Notes under the pieces: generated by a model
Seen by the model: only the letters and a program-made list of their open reading frames with translations
Told to the model about the DNA's origin: nothing
Database searches by the model: none
Program-made: the position numbers and the translations under genes
Origin: Caulobacteraceae bacterium
Lineage (GTDB): Bacteria > Pseudomonadota > Alphaproteobacteria > Caulobacterales > Caulobacteraceae
Direction of reading: 5' to 3'
Assembly (NCBI GenBank): GCA_020852035.1
Contig: JADZBR010000310.1
Location: 1 to 14,173, forward strand
Length of the DNA stretch: 14,173 nt
Shown here: in pieces, positions 6,373-12,249 of the stretch
Position numbering within the stretch: position 1 is the first letter of the stretch
Layout: each line of letters begins with the position of its first letter

Positions 6373-6906
6373 CTAAGCCGCCGCGGCCTCGCCGGCGATC
6401 ACGCGGCTGACGGCATTGACCACCGCGCCGATGCGCAAGGCCGCCTGGATGGCGGTGTTCGGCAGGCCGCGCTTCTTCAACTCGCCCTCGTGGGCGTCCA
6501 GGCACATGCCGCAGCCGTTGATGGCCGAGACGGCGGTGCACCAGATCTCGAAGTCGGTCTTCTCCACGCCGGGGTTGGCGATGATGTTCATCCGCAGGCG
6601 CGCGGGCAGGGTGCGGTACTCGGGGTTCTCCATCAGGTGGAGCGCGCGGTAGTAGACGTTGTTCATGCCCATGATCGCCGCGGCGGCCTTGGCGGCGTTG
6701 AACGCCTCCTCGGAAAGGCCGGCCTCGCGGGCCGCGGCCTCGATCGCCTTGACCACCTGCGGCACGCCGACCGCATGGGCGGAGGCGACGAAGGTTCCCC
6801 ACTTCTGCTGGTCGTTCAGCAGGGTCTCGCCGGCCAGCGAGGAGAGGTTGAGGCTGAGGTCCTTGGCGTAGGCGGGCAGGGCGTCGCGCAGCGCGTCGAG
6901 CGACAT
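6373..6906 (-). CDS. ahpD: Alkylhydroperoxidase AhpD
   Basis: This is a 177-residue carboxymuconolactone-decarboxylase-fold protein. The active-site motif reads EIWCTAVSAINGCGMCLDAHE: Glu120, Cys132, Cys135 and His139, with the spacing of mycobacterial AhpD (E118/C130/C133/H137). AhpD is the thiol adaptor that reduces oxidised AhpC with electrons from lipoylated dehydrogenase subunits, and has weak peroxidase activity itself. The ATG at 6906 has AGGAGA seven bases upstream, so the start is firm. It lies downstream of ahpC on the same strand, the expected partner pair. The 205 bases between them contain a GC-rich hairpin and a dispersed repeat, so ahpD may be read at a lower level or from its own promoter. 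No oddities in key residues. Confidence 0.93.
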   Translation of the reverse strand: MSLDALRDALPAYAKDLSLNLSSLAGETLLNDQQKWGTFVASAHAVGVPQVVKAIEAAAREAGLSEEAFNAAKAAAAIMGMNNVYYRALHLMENPEYRTLPARLRMNIIANPGVEKTDFEIWCTAVSAINGCGMCLDAHEGELKKRGLPNTAIQAALRIGAVVNAVSRVIAGEAAAA

Positions 6907-6936
6907 CGTCAGGTCTCCTTAGAAGAGCGGACGCGC

Positions 6937-7052
6937 ACTGCGTCCTTCGAGACGCCCGCGTGGCGGGCTCCTCAGGATGACTAAGCCGGTAAAGCGTAAC
7001 AGACCTAGTCATGGTGAGGAGCGGCGAAGCCGCGTCTCGAACCACGCAATGC
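6937..7052. repeat. Dispersed inverted-pair repeat, copy A
   Basis: Two arms of about 45 bases (6937-6983 and 7006-7052) are inverted copies around a 22-base centre. ATGACTA at 6977-6983 pairs with TAGTCAT at 7006-7012, and GCGTCCTTCGAGACG on the left answers CGTCTCGAACCACGC on the right. Each arm folds on itself; where one arm has CC with GG, the other has GG with CC, so pairing is kept. A second copy in the opposite orientation lies at 10086-10204. It occupies the gap between ahpC and ahpD. There is no open frame of note and no transposase. Confidence 0.8.
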
Positions 7053-7072
7053 CTCGCCGCTCCCAAAGTGGC

Positions 7073-7096
7073 GCGCGGGCCGGTGAAGGCCCGCGC
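7073..7096 (-). terminator. GC-rich hairpin after ahpC
   Basis: A perfect 9-bp stem, GCGCGGGCC (7073-7081) with GGCCCGCGC (7088-7096), closes a 6-base loop. On the minus strand it begins 15 bases after the ahpC stop codon. It is followed only by a short T3 stretch, so it is a weak intrinsic terminator at best. It could attenuate read-through from ahpC into ahpD or stabilise the ahpC mRNA 3' end. Confidence 0.5.
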
Positions 7097-7111
7097 TTCG
7101 AGTGCTGACCC

Positions 7112-7669
7112 TTAGGCCGCCATCAGCGTCTCGCCGCCGACCGCGCGGTTGCACGGGCACAGCTCGTCGGTCTGCAGGGCGTCGAGCACCCGCAGGGTGT
7201 CGGCCGGCGCGCGGCCGACGTTGAGGTTGGTCACATAGACATGCTGCACGACGTTGTGCGGGTCGACCACGAAGGTGGCGCGCAGGGCCACGCCCTCTTC
7301 CTCGTCCAGCACGCCCAGGGCGCGGGCGAAGACGCCGCCGTTGTCGGCGAAGTTCCAGATGGCGAGGTTGTTGAGGTCCGTGTGCTCACGGCGCCAGCCG
7401 AGCTTGGAGTGCTCGTTGTCGGTCGAACCGCCCAGCACCACGGTGTCGCGGTCCTCGAACTCGCGGTTCAGGCGCGCGAACTCGGCGATCTCGGTGGGGC
7501 ACACGAAGGTGAAGTCCTTCGGGTAGAAGAAGATGACCTTCCACTTGCCGGGGAAGCTTTCCTTGGTGACGGTCTCGAACGCGCTCTCGCCGTTCTCCTC
7601 GTGGCGCATGAACTTCGGCTTCACGCCGACGACTTTGAAATCAGGCAGGGTCTGGCCGACACCGAGCAT
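7112..7669 (-). CDS. ahpC: Peroxiredoxin AhpC (alkyl hydroperoxide reductase)
   Basis: This 185-residue 2-Cys peroxiredoxin reduces hydrogen peroxide and organic hydroperoxides in the cytoplasm. The peroxidatic site is complete: FFYPKDFTFVCPTE gives Pro50, Thr54 and Cys57, with Arg129 in LRATFVVD. The C terminus has DELCPCNR with Cys171 and Cys173. This C-x-C arrangement matches the actinobacterial-type AhpC (C61/C174/C176 in Mycobacterium) that is recycled by AhpD rather than by AhpF, and ahpD is indeed the next gene. The ATG at 7669 has AAGGAG eight bases upstream. Upstream, 7778-7807 carries two palindromes, one of them OxyR-like, in the region shared with divergent uppP. There is no ahpF in the window, so electrons probably come through AhpD from lipoyl enzymes; that last step is family knowledge. 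Confidence 0.95.
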   Translation of the reverse strand: MLGVGQTLPDFKVVGVKPKFMRHEENGESAFETVTKESFPGKWKVIFFYPKDFTFVCPTEIAEFARLNREFEDRDTVVLGGSTDNEHSKLGWRREHTDLNNLAIWNFADNGGVFARALGVLDEEEGVALRATFVVDPHNVVQHVYVTNLNVGRAPADTLRVLDALQTDELCPCNRAVGGETLMAA

Positions 7670-7777
7670 GGTTCGGGGCTCCTTCGCGAGAGGCTTGCTA
7701 CAGATGGAACGGCGATACGGGGAGGTGTGTCGCCGGCCCTGGATGTGGCGCTTGGGCCAGGTGAAGTCAAAGCAATA

Positions 7778-7807
7778 TTATCACTGATAACTATAGGGCG
7801 AATCTAT
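7778..7807. promoter_or_regulatory. AT-rich operator region, OxyR-like site, between ahpC and uppP
   Basis: ATAG-N7-CTAT at 7793-7807 matches the core of the OxyR half-operator (ATAGnTnnnAnCTAT, with the inner A but not the inner T). Two bases to its left, TTATCA-C-TGATAA (7778-7790) is a perfect palindrome. This is the only AT-rich stretch between the divergent genes. On the minus strand, GATAAT/TAATAT within it can serve as the -10 of ahpC. The second full half-operator expected of OxyR, one helical turn away, is poorly conserved. OxyR control of ahpC is common in proteobacteria, which raises the likelihood; no oxyR gene is in the window. Confidence 0.42.
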
Positions 7808-7840
7808 GGATTCGAGCCCACGGCCTGGCCGGTCGTGAAC

Positions 7841-7863
7841 GCGGCGTTTACCAAACCTGCCGC
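7841..7863 (+). other. Possible stem-loop in the uppP leader
   Basis: GCGGCGTTT (7841-7849) pairs with AAAC and GCCGC (7853-7856 and 7859-7863), with a 3-base loop and a 2-base CT bulge. It lies 32 bases upstream of the uppP ATG. No U-tract follows. It may be a simple leader hairpin with no regulatory meaning. Confidence 0.25.
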
Positions 7864-7895
7864 CTTAAGCCGAAGGATCGCCGGGAGCGCGCCGC

Positions 7896-8693
7896 ATGGA
7901 CTGGATCAACGCCGTCATCCTGGGGTTCGTGGAGGGGCTGACGGAGTTCATTCCCGTCTCCTCCACCGGCCACATCCTGCTGCTCGGCCACTTCCTGGGG
8001 TTCGAGAGTCCGGGCAACACCTTCCAGGTGCTGATCCAGCTGGGCGCCATCCTGGCCATCGTCAGCGTCTATTTCGCCAAGCTCTGGACGCTGCTGATCA
8101 CCCTGCCCAGCGATCCGGCCACGCGCCGGGTCGTGGCGGCCATCGTGCTGGCCGTCCTGCCCGCCGCGGCGGTCGGGGTGGCGTTGCACGACTACATCAA
8201 GACGGTGCTGTTCGAGACGCCGGCGCTGGTCTGCGCCACCCTGATCCTCGGCGGGATCGCGCTCCTCTTCCTCGACCAGATGAAGTTAGAGCCGCACTAC
8301 ACCGACGCCCAGCAGATTCCCCTGACGGCCGCGCTCGTTATCGGCGTCTTCCAGATGCTGGCCCTGGTCCCTGGGGTCTCGCGCTCCGGCTCGACCATCG
8401 CCGGCGCGCTCCTGATGAAGTGCGACAAGCGGGCGGCCACCGAGTTCTCGTTCTTCCTGGCCATGCCGACCATGGCCGGCGCCTTCGCCTACGACCTCTA
8501 CAAGAACATCGACCAGTTGAACGCCGACGACGCGGGGATCATCGCGGTCGGGTTCGTCGCCGCCTTCGTCGCTGGCTTCATCGTGGTCCGCTACGTGCTC
8601 GACTACATCAGCCGCCACGGCTTCGGCCTCTTCGCCTGGTGGCGGATCATCGTCGGGACGGCGGGCCTGATCGGCTTGGCGACGCTGAGATGA
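7896..8693 (+). CDS. uppP: Undecaprenyl-diphosphatase (BacA/UppP family)
   Basis: UppP is an inner-membrane enzyme that dephosphorylates undecaprenyl pyrophosphate on the periplasmic side, recycling the lipid carrier for peptidoglycan and other envelope polymers; extra copies give bacitracin resistance. The 265-residue protein has both signature motifs: GFVEGLTEFIPVSSTGH (Glu13, Glu17, Ser22-Ser23, His26) and PGVSRSGST (159-167, with catalytic-type Arg163). The rest is a run of hydrophobic segments consistent with about eight membrane passes. The ATG at 7896 gives the standard MDWINAVILG opening, with GGGAG nine bases upstream. Its stop codon overlaps the toxin gene start as ATGA, so the toxin is likely co-transcribed and translationally coupled. 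The upstream region is shared with divergent ahpC. Confidence 0.95.
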   Translation: MDWINAVILGFVEGLTEFIPVSSTGHILLLGHFLGFESPGNTFQVLIQLGAILAIVSVYFAKLWTLLITLPSDPATRRVVAAIVLAVLPAAAVGVALHDYIKTVLFETPALVCATLILGGIALLFLDQMKLEPHYTDAQQIPLTAALVIGVFQMLALVPGVSRSGSTIAGALLMKCDKRAATEFSFFLAMPTMAGAFAYDLYKNIDQLNADDAGIIAVGFVAAFVAGFIVVRYVLDYISRHGFGLFAWWRIIVGTAGLIGLATLR

Positions 8694-8986
8694 ATGCGTT
8701 CGAGTGGGACCCGTTCAAGGCCGAAGCCAATTTCGGAAAGCACAAGATCAGTTTTGCGAGTGCGGCCACGACCTTGCTCGGCCTGACGCTGACCAGACCG
8801 GCCGCCCTGGACGGTGAGAATCGGTTTACGGCGCTTGGCGTTCTCGATGGCCGGACGATTGTGGTAGTCTGGACCCCAAGGGCCAATTTTGTCCGTATCA
8901 TTTCGGCAAGGAGAGCCGGACGTCGTGAACGAGAAGCCTATCGTCAGGCTGTCGAAAGCGCAGGTCGAGAAGGCCGCTCAAACTGA
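8690..8986 (+). CDS. brnT: BrnT-family type II toxin (RelE-like ribonuclease)
   Basis: The 98-residue protein shows both conserved ends of the BrnT family (DUF497): FEWDPFKAEANFGKHKISF (4-22), and VRIISARRAGRREREAY (68-84) carrying the basic residues of the RelE/ParE-type fold. BrnT is a ribonuclease toxin that arrests translation and is neutralised by a partner encoded immediately downstream, as here. The ATG at 8690 overlaps the uppP stop (ATGA); there is no separate Shine-Dalgarno, so translation may depend on ribosomes finishing uppP. The last 62 bases overlap the antitoxin gene. The C-terminal tail (QAVESAGREGRSN) beyond the family core is encoded within that overlap. Base composition is somewhat less GC-rich than uppP, compatible with later insertion behind it. 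The family call is firm; toxicity is inferred. Confidence 0.87.
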   Translation: MNAFEWDPFKAEANFGKHKISFASAATTLLGLTLTRPAALDGENRFTALGVLDGRTIVVVWTPRANFVRIISARRAGRREREAYRQAVESAGREGRSN

Positions 8987-9116
8987 TTGGTCGGAATTCG
9001 ACGCTCTGACTGACGCCGATATCGAGCGCGCCATCGCCGAAGACCCCGACGCCGCACCTATGATCGACTGGGCCGACCGCACCTTCGTCGTTCAACTCGT
9101 CGAAGACGACACTTAG
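8925..9116 (+). CDS. Short BrnA-like antitoxin lacking the ribbon-helix-helix domain
   Basis: This 63-residue acidic protein starts at GTG 8925 with AAGGAGAG (8908-8915) nine bases upstream; a longer frame from TTG 8889 has no comparable ribosome binding site. The segment KAAQTDWSEFDALTDADIERAIAEDPDA (residues 16-43) resembles the TDWxRVDALTDEELExAxxxDPDA region found in the N-terminal half of antitoxins paired with BrnT. Canonical BrnA continues into a ribbon-helix-helix DNA-binding domain ending near GYQTRINAVLRAYM. Here the protein stops after DWADRTFVVQLVEDDT, so that domain is absent. It may bind and neutralise the toxin but cannot be expected to autoregulate through DNA in the usual way. 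It overlaps brnT by 62 bases, and its stop codon overlaps the stop of the convergent NDUFA9-family gene. Role inferred from position and the partial resemblance. Confidence 0.75.
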   Translation: MNEKPIVRLSKAQVEKAAQTDWSEFDALTDADIERAIAEDPDAAPMIDWADRTFVVQLVEDDT

Positions 9117-10072
9117 GCGCCCGCGCGCTTCAGGTTGTCGGCGTACTGGCCGCCGGGGCGGTAGCGGTAGAGGTAGCTGGCCAGCACGGCTTCCAGCGGG
9201 GTCGGCGCGACGCCCAGGTCCGCGAGGCCGGGCCCGGTCGCGACATTGTCCTCGCGCAGCAGCTCCACCTGGTCGGTGGTGATCGGGGCGGGCAGGCCGA
9301 TGGCGGCGGCGAGGTCGCCGACCCTGGCCATCAGGTCGGCGGCGAAGAACGGCAGCGGGATCAGGCCCGGGCGCCGCTGGATCTCGGCGCAGATGCGCTC
9401 CACCAGTTCGCGAACGGTCAGCACCTCGGGGCCGCCGAGTTCGTAGGCGCCGCCGCCGACGGTCTCGGTCGCCAGGAGGCGCCGCGCGGCCTTGGCGATA
9501 TCGCCCACAGAGACGGGCTGCAGCCGGGTGTCCGCGCCGACCAGCGGCACGGCCGGGCTCATCGCCGCCAGGCGCGCGAAGAGGGTGGTCACACGGTCGT
9601 TCGCGCCGAACACCACCGAGGGGCGCAGGATGTCGGCGTTCGCGAACGCCTCGCGCACCGCCGCTTCGCCGGCCGCCCGGGCGCGGGCGTACTTCGAGGT
9701 CGAGTCCGCCGAAGCGCCGACGCCGGAGAACTGGATCAGCCGGCGCGCCCCGGCCTTGCGGGCGGCGGCGGCGACACGGCGGGCGCCGTCCACATGCACG
9801 GCCTCGAAGGTCTGCGGGCCGCGCTCGACCGCCTGGCCGACGGCGTTGACGCAGGCGACGGCCCCGTCCAGCGCGGCGGCGACCGACCGGTCGTGGCGGA
9901 CGTTGGCCTGCACCAGCTGGATCTGGCCGACCTCGCCGCCCAGCCGCATGTCCTCGGCCAGGTGCGGCTTGCGCACGGCCACCCGCACGCGCCAGCCGCC
10001 CCGGGCCAGCGCCCGCACCACCTGGCGGCCGACGAAGCCTGAGCCGCCGAACACCGTCACCAAGTCCTGCAT
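9113..10072 (-). CDS. NDUFA9-family NAD(P)-binding Rossmann protein
   Basis: This 319-residue atypical short-chain dehydrogenase is of the type annotated as complex I NDUFA9 subunit family. The dinucleotide site TVFGGSGFVGRQVVRAL (Gly9, Gly12, Gly15) opens the protein, followed by RVRVAVRKP, a basic patch typical of NADP binding. The catalytic-type segment reads SGVGASADSTSKYARARAAGEAAV: the Tyr128 position is kept, but the usual Lys of YxxxK is Arg132. The C-terminal part (residues ~225-319) is the family-specific substrate or lipid region. In mitochondria and some alphaproteobacteria, NDUFA9 homologues are accessory to complex I; catalysis is not established. The ATG at 10072 has AAGGA six bases upstream. 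It converges on the antitoxin gene with a four-base overlap of stops. Its upstream region carries repeat copy B. Confidence 0.87.
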   Translation of the reverse strand: MQDLVTVFGGSGFVGRQVVRALARGGWRVRVAVRKPHLAEDMRLGGEVGQIQLVQANVRHDRSVAAALDGAVACVNAVGQAVERGPQTFEAVHVDGARRVAAAARKAGARRLIQFSGVGASADSTSKYARARAAGEAAVREAFANADILRPSVVFGANDRVTTLFARLAAMSPAVPLVGADTRLQPVSVGDIAKAARRLLATETVGGGAYELGGPEVLTVRELVERICAEIQRRPGLIPLPFFAADLMARVGDLAAAIGLPAPITTDQVELLREDNVATGPGLADLGVAPTPLEAVLASYLYRYRPGGQYADNLKRAGA

Positions 10073-10085
10073 CGCCGTTCCTTCA

Positions 10086-10204
10086 GTGCGTGGTTCGAGA
10101 CGCGCGCCCAGGGCCGCTCCTCGCCATGCCTAGGTTGGTGGACCGCACCGCGTTGGTCATCCCGAGGAGCCCGCCGGAGGCGGGCGTCTCGAGGGACGCG
10201 ATGC
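10086..10204. repeat. Dispersed inverted-pair repeat, copy B (opposite orientation to copy A)
   Basis: The left arm (about 10086-10134: GCGTGGTTCGAGACGCG, then CGCTCCTCGCCATGCCTAGG) matches the reverse complement of the right arm of copy A. The right arm (about 10155-10204: GGTCATCCCGAGGAGCC, then GGGCGTCTCGAGGGACGC) matches the reverse complement of the left arm of copy A. The two halves again keep opposite GG/CC partners. It fills most of the region between the NDUFA9-family gene and the tRNA promoter; no gene is visible in it. Confidence 0.78.
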
Positions 10205-10255
10205 ATCGCCGCCGCCCGAATAGCCGAGCCCGCCCGCGCTCGCAACGCAGCCTCA

Positions 10256-10284
10256 TTGACGCCCCTCGCCCTTTTCCCTAATTA
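10256..10284 (+). promoter_or_regulatory. Sigma-70 promoter of tRNA-Leu
   Basis: TTGACG (10256-10261) and TAATTA (10279-10284) are separated by exactly 17 bases. Transcription would start near 10291, about 20 bases before the mature tRNA. The GC-rich run just after the -10 box (GCGCGCC) is the kind of discriminator seen in stringently controlled stable-RNA promoters. It is the best promoter match in the window. Confidence 0.7.
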
Positions 10285-10310
10285 GCGCGCCTCCCGATCC
10301 GACGGACCGG

Positions 10311-10397
<87 letters not shown>

Positions 10398-10398
10398 C

Positions 10399-10427
10399 CC
10401 TTCGCAAGAGGGCCTTCGCGCAAGAGG
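10399..10427 (+). repeat. Short tandem near-repeat between tRNA-Leu and rnd
   Basis: CCTTCGCAAGAGG (10399-10411) is followed by CCTTCGCGCAAGAGG (10413-10427), the second unit having two extra bases. Each unit can form a small CCTT/AAG(A)GG hairpin. There is no T-run, so they are unlikely to terminate transcription; they could mark the 3' processing boundary of the tRNA. Confidence 0.45.
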
Positions 10428-10438
10428 TGGGGTGAACG

Positions 10439-11056
10439 ATGACCAATCATCTGCATCGTGGAGACCTGCCGGCTGGTCTCTTCGACGGGGCCGAGGCGGT
10501 GGCCATCGATTCGGAAGCGATGGGCCTGCGGCTGGGGCGCGACGCTCTCACCGTGGTGCAGCTCTCGGCCGGTGACGGCGACGCGCACATCGTGCAACTC
10601 GACCGACCCGCCTACGACGCGCCGAACCTGAAGGCGCTTTTGACCAATCCGGCGGTGACGAAGATTTTTCACTTCGGCCGCTTCGATATCGCCATGTTCT
10701 GGCTGCACCTTGGGGTGGTGACCGCCCCCGTCTACTGCACCAAGATCGCCTCCAAGCTGGCGCGGACCTATACCGACCGCCACGGACTGAAGGACGTCAG
10801 CAAGGAGCTGCTCGGCGTCGATATGTCCAAGGCCCAGCAGAGCTCCGACTGGGGTCAGGCCGAACTCTCCGCCGAACAACTGGCCTACGCCGCCTCGGAC
10901 GTGCTGCATTTGCATCGGCTGCGTGCGCGCCTAGATGAGATGCTGGCCCGCGAGGGCCGCGACGACCTGGCGCGGGCCTGTTTCGACTTCCTCCCCCACC
11001 GCGCCAGGCTGGACGTCGCGGGCTGGGACGAGGTCGACATCTTCGCGCACAGCTGA
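10439..11056 (+). CDS. rnd: Ribonuclease D, short form
   Basis: This 205-residue 3'-to-5' exoribonuclease is of the DEDDy family. The metal-binding and catalytic residues are all present: Asp24 and Glu26 in VAIDSEAMGL, Asp83 in HFGRFDIAM, and Tyr150 and Asp154 in YAASDV. RNase D trims the 3' ends of tRNA precursors and other stable RNAs. The protein consists of the exonuclease domain only; the C-terminal HRDC domains of E. coli RNase D (375 residues) are absent, as is common for alphaproteobacterial short forms. The ATG at 10439 is preceded by a purine-rich stretch (GAGGTGGGGTGA). It begins 41 bases after a tRNA gene with no terminator between, and is followed after three bases by lptC, so it probably heads the lpt operon. 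Confidence 0.93.
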   Translation: MTNHLHRGDLPAGLFDGAEAVAIDSEAMGLRLGRDALTVVQLSAGDGDAHIVQLDRPAYDAPNLKALLTNPAVTKIFHFGRFDIAMFWLHLGVVTAPVYCTKIASKLARTYTDRHGLKDVSKELLGVDMSKAQQSSDWGQAELSAEQLAYAASDVLHLHRLRARLDEMLAREGRDDLARACFDFLPHRARLDVAGWDEVDIFAHS

Positions 11057-11059
11057 CGC

Positions 11060-11680
11060 ATGACCGCCGCAACCTTCGACGACGACCTGATCCGCCGGCG
11101 GCGGGCGGACCTCGCCCGCTGGCGGCGGCGCTCGCGCGTGGTCCGCGCCTTGCGTCTCGGCCTGCCGGCGCTGATCGGCGTCCTGGTGGCGGCCCTGGCC
11201 GGGCAGGTGATCTGGCGCAGCTTCGCCGACGCGGACGCCCAGGCCGCCGCCAATGTACCGATCCGGCTGGTCAATCCGAAGTTCTACGGCCGCGACGAGC
11301 AGGGCCGCGCCTTCGTGCTCTCGGCGATCACCGCCGTGCGCGACGAGAACGACTACCAGCGGGTGATGCTGGACCGTCCGAACGTGACGCTCGACCAGGA
11401 CGGGAACGGCGGCAAGGCCAACCTCTCGGCGACCACCGGGGTCTATCGCGAGGACGACGGGCTGCTGGACCTGAAGGGAGGCGTGCGGCTCAACGACGGC
11501 GCGTCCGAGATCGTCACCCAGCAATCCACCTTCAACACCAAGACCGGCCAGATCGAGGGGAAGGGCGCCATCAAGGGCGCCGGAAACCTTGGCCAGATTG
11601 AAGCGCAGTCCTATGGCATCTACGACAGGGGCGAGCGCATGGTCTTCAAGGGCGGCGTCCGGGGCCGGATCAATGAATGA
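11060..11680 (+). CDS. lptC: LPS export protein LptC
   Basis: LptC is the bitopic inner-membrane protein of the LptBFGC complex; it receives lipopolysaccharide from LptF/G and hands it to periplasmic LptA. The 206-residue sequence has an Arg-rich cytoplasmic start, one membrane helix at about residues 27-52 (VVRALRLGLPALIGVLVAALAG), and a periplasmic beta-rich domain with LptC-type motifs: NPKFYGRDEQGRAFVLSA (72-89), ANLSATTGVYREDDGLLDLKG (120-140), and MVFKGGVRG near the end. The ATG at 11060 is three bases after the rnd stop; no strong Shine-Dalgarno is visible, so coupling is likely. It is followed directly by lptA and lptB, the canonical alphaproteobacterial order. LptD, LptF and LptG are not in the window. 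Confidence 0.92.
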   Translation: MTAATFDDDLIRRRRADLARWRRRSRVVRALRLGLPALIGVLVAALAGQVIWRSFADADAQAAANVPIRLVNPKFYGRDEQGRAFVLSAITAVRDENDYQRVMLDRPNVTLDQDGNGGKANLSATTGVYREDDGLLDLKGGVRLNDGASEIVTQQSTFNTKTGQIEGKGAIKGAGNLGQIEAQSYGIYDRGERMVFKGGVRGRINE

Positions 11681-11687
11681 GATTGCG

Positions 11688-12239
11688 ATGAAACTCGGCG
11701 CGAGCCTTCTTTGCGCGGCCGTCCTGGCGGCGGCGGGCGCGGCGCAGGCGCGCCAGGGGATCGACGCCGACGCGCCGATCGACATCACCGCCGACGAGCT
11801 CGAGGTGCTGAACAACCCGTGCCTGATGATCTGGAAGGGCGGCGCCGAAGCCTTGCAAGGCCCCGCAAGGCTGCGCGCGGACACGCTGCGCGCGTTCGCC
11901 GAGGTCAAGGCGGGCGCGAAGCCGGCCGCGGCCTCCGGCGGCGCGCCCGGCGGCGGCAATTGCGGGGCCACCGAACGTCTCGAAGCTGTCGGCAACGTCT
12001 ATTACGTGACCGGCGATCGTCGCGTCCGCGGCGACAGCGGCGTCTACGACGTGGCCGCCGAGACCATCACGATCACCGGCGACGTCGTCGCCGCGCAGGG
12101 ACAGAATGTGCTCCGGGGCCGCAAGATGGTGGTCAATACGCGCACCGGCGAAGCCCGGATGCAGTCGGACGTGACCGGCCGCAACAAGCCGGGGCGGGTG
12201 CGCGGCGTCTTCTATCCCGCGTCACGCCAGCAGCCCTGA
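11688..12239 (+). CDS. lptA: LPS transport periplasmic protein LptA
   Basis: LptA forms the periplasmic bridge that carries LPS from LptC to LptD. The 183-residue protein has a Sec signal peptide, MKLGASLLCAAVLAAAGAAQA (cleavage after residue 21), and an OstA-type beta-jellyroll: IDITADELEVLNN, LRADTLRAF, ATERLEAVGNVYYVTGDRRVRGDSGVYD, and NVLRGRKMVVNTRTGEARM. An Ala/Gly/Pro-rich insertion (about 74-93) interrupts the fold, and two cysteines, Cys45 before it and Cys92 at its end, could form a periplasmic disulfide. I chose the ATG at 11688 for its normal signal peptide; an in-frame ATG at 11673, overlapping lptC by eight bases, would add MNEIA and place an acidic residue ahead of the hydrophobic core. 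Neither start has a strong Shine-Dalgarno. The gene sits tightly between lptC and lptB. Confidence 0.88.
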   Translation: MKLGASLLCAAVLAAAGAAQARQGIDADAPIDITADELEVLNNPCLMIWKGGAEALQGPARLRADTLRAFAEVKAGAKPAAASGGAPGGGNCGATERLEAVGNVYYVTGDRRVRGDSGVYDVAAETITITGDVVAAQGQNVLRGRKMVVNTRTGEARMQSDVTGRNKPGRVRGVFYPASRQQP

Positions 12240-12249
12240 CGCCCAGCCC

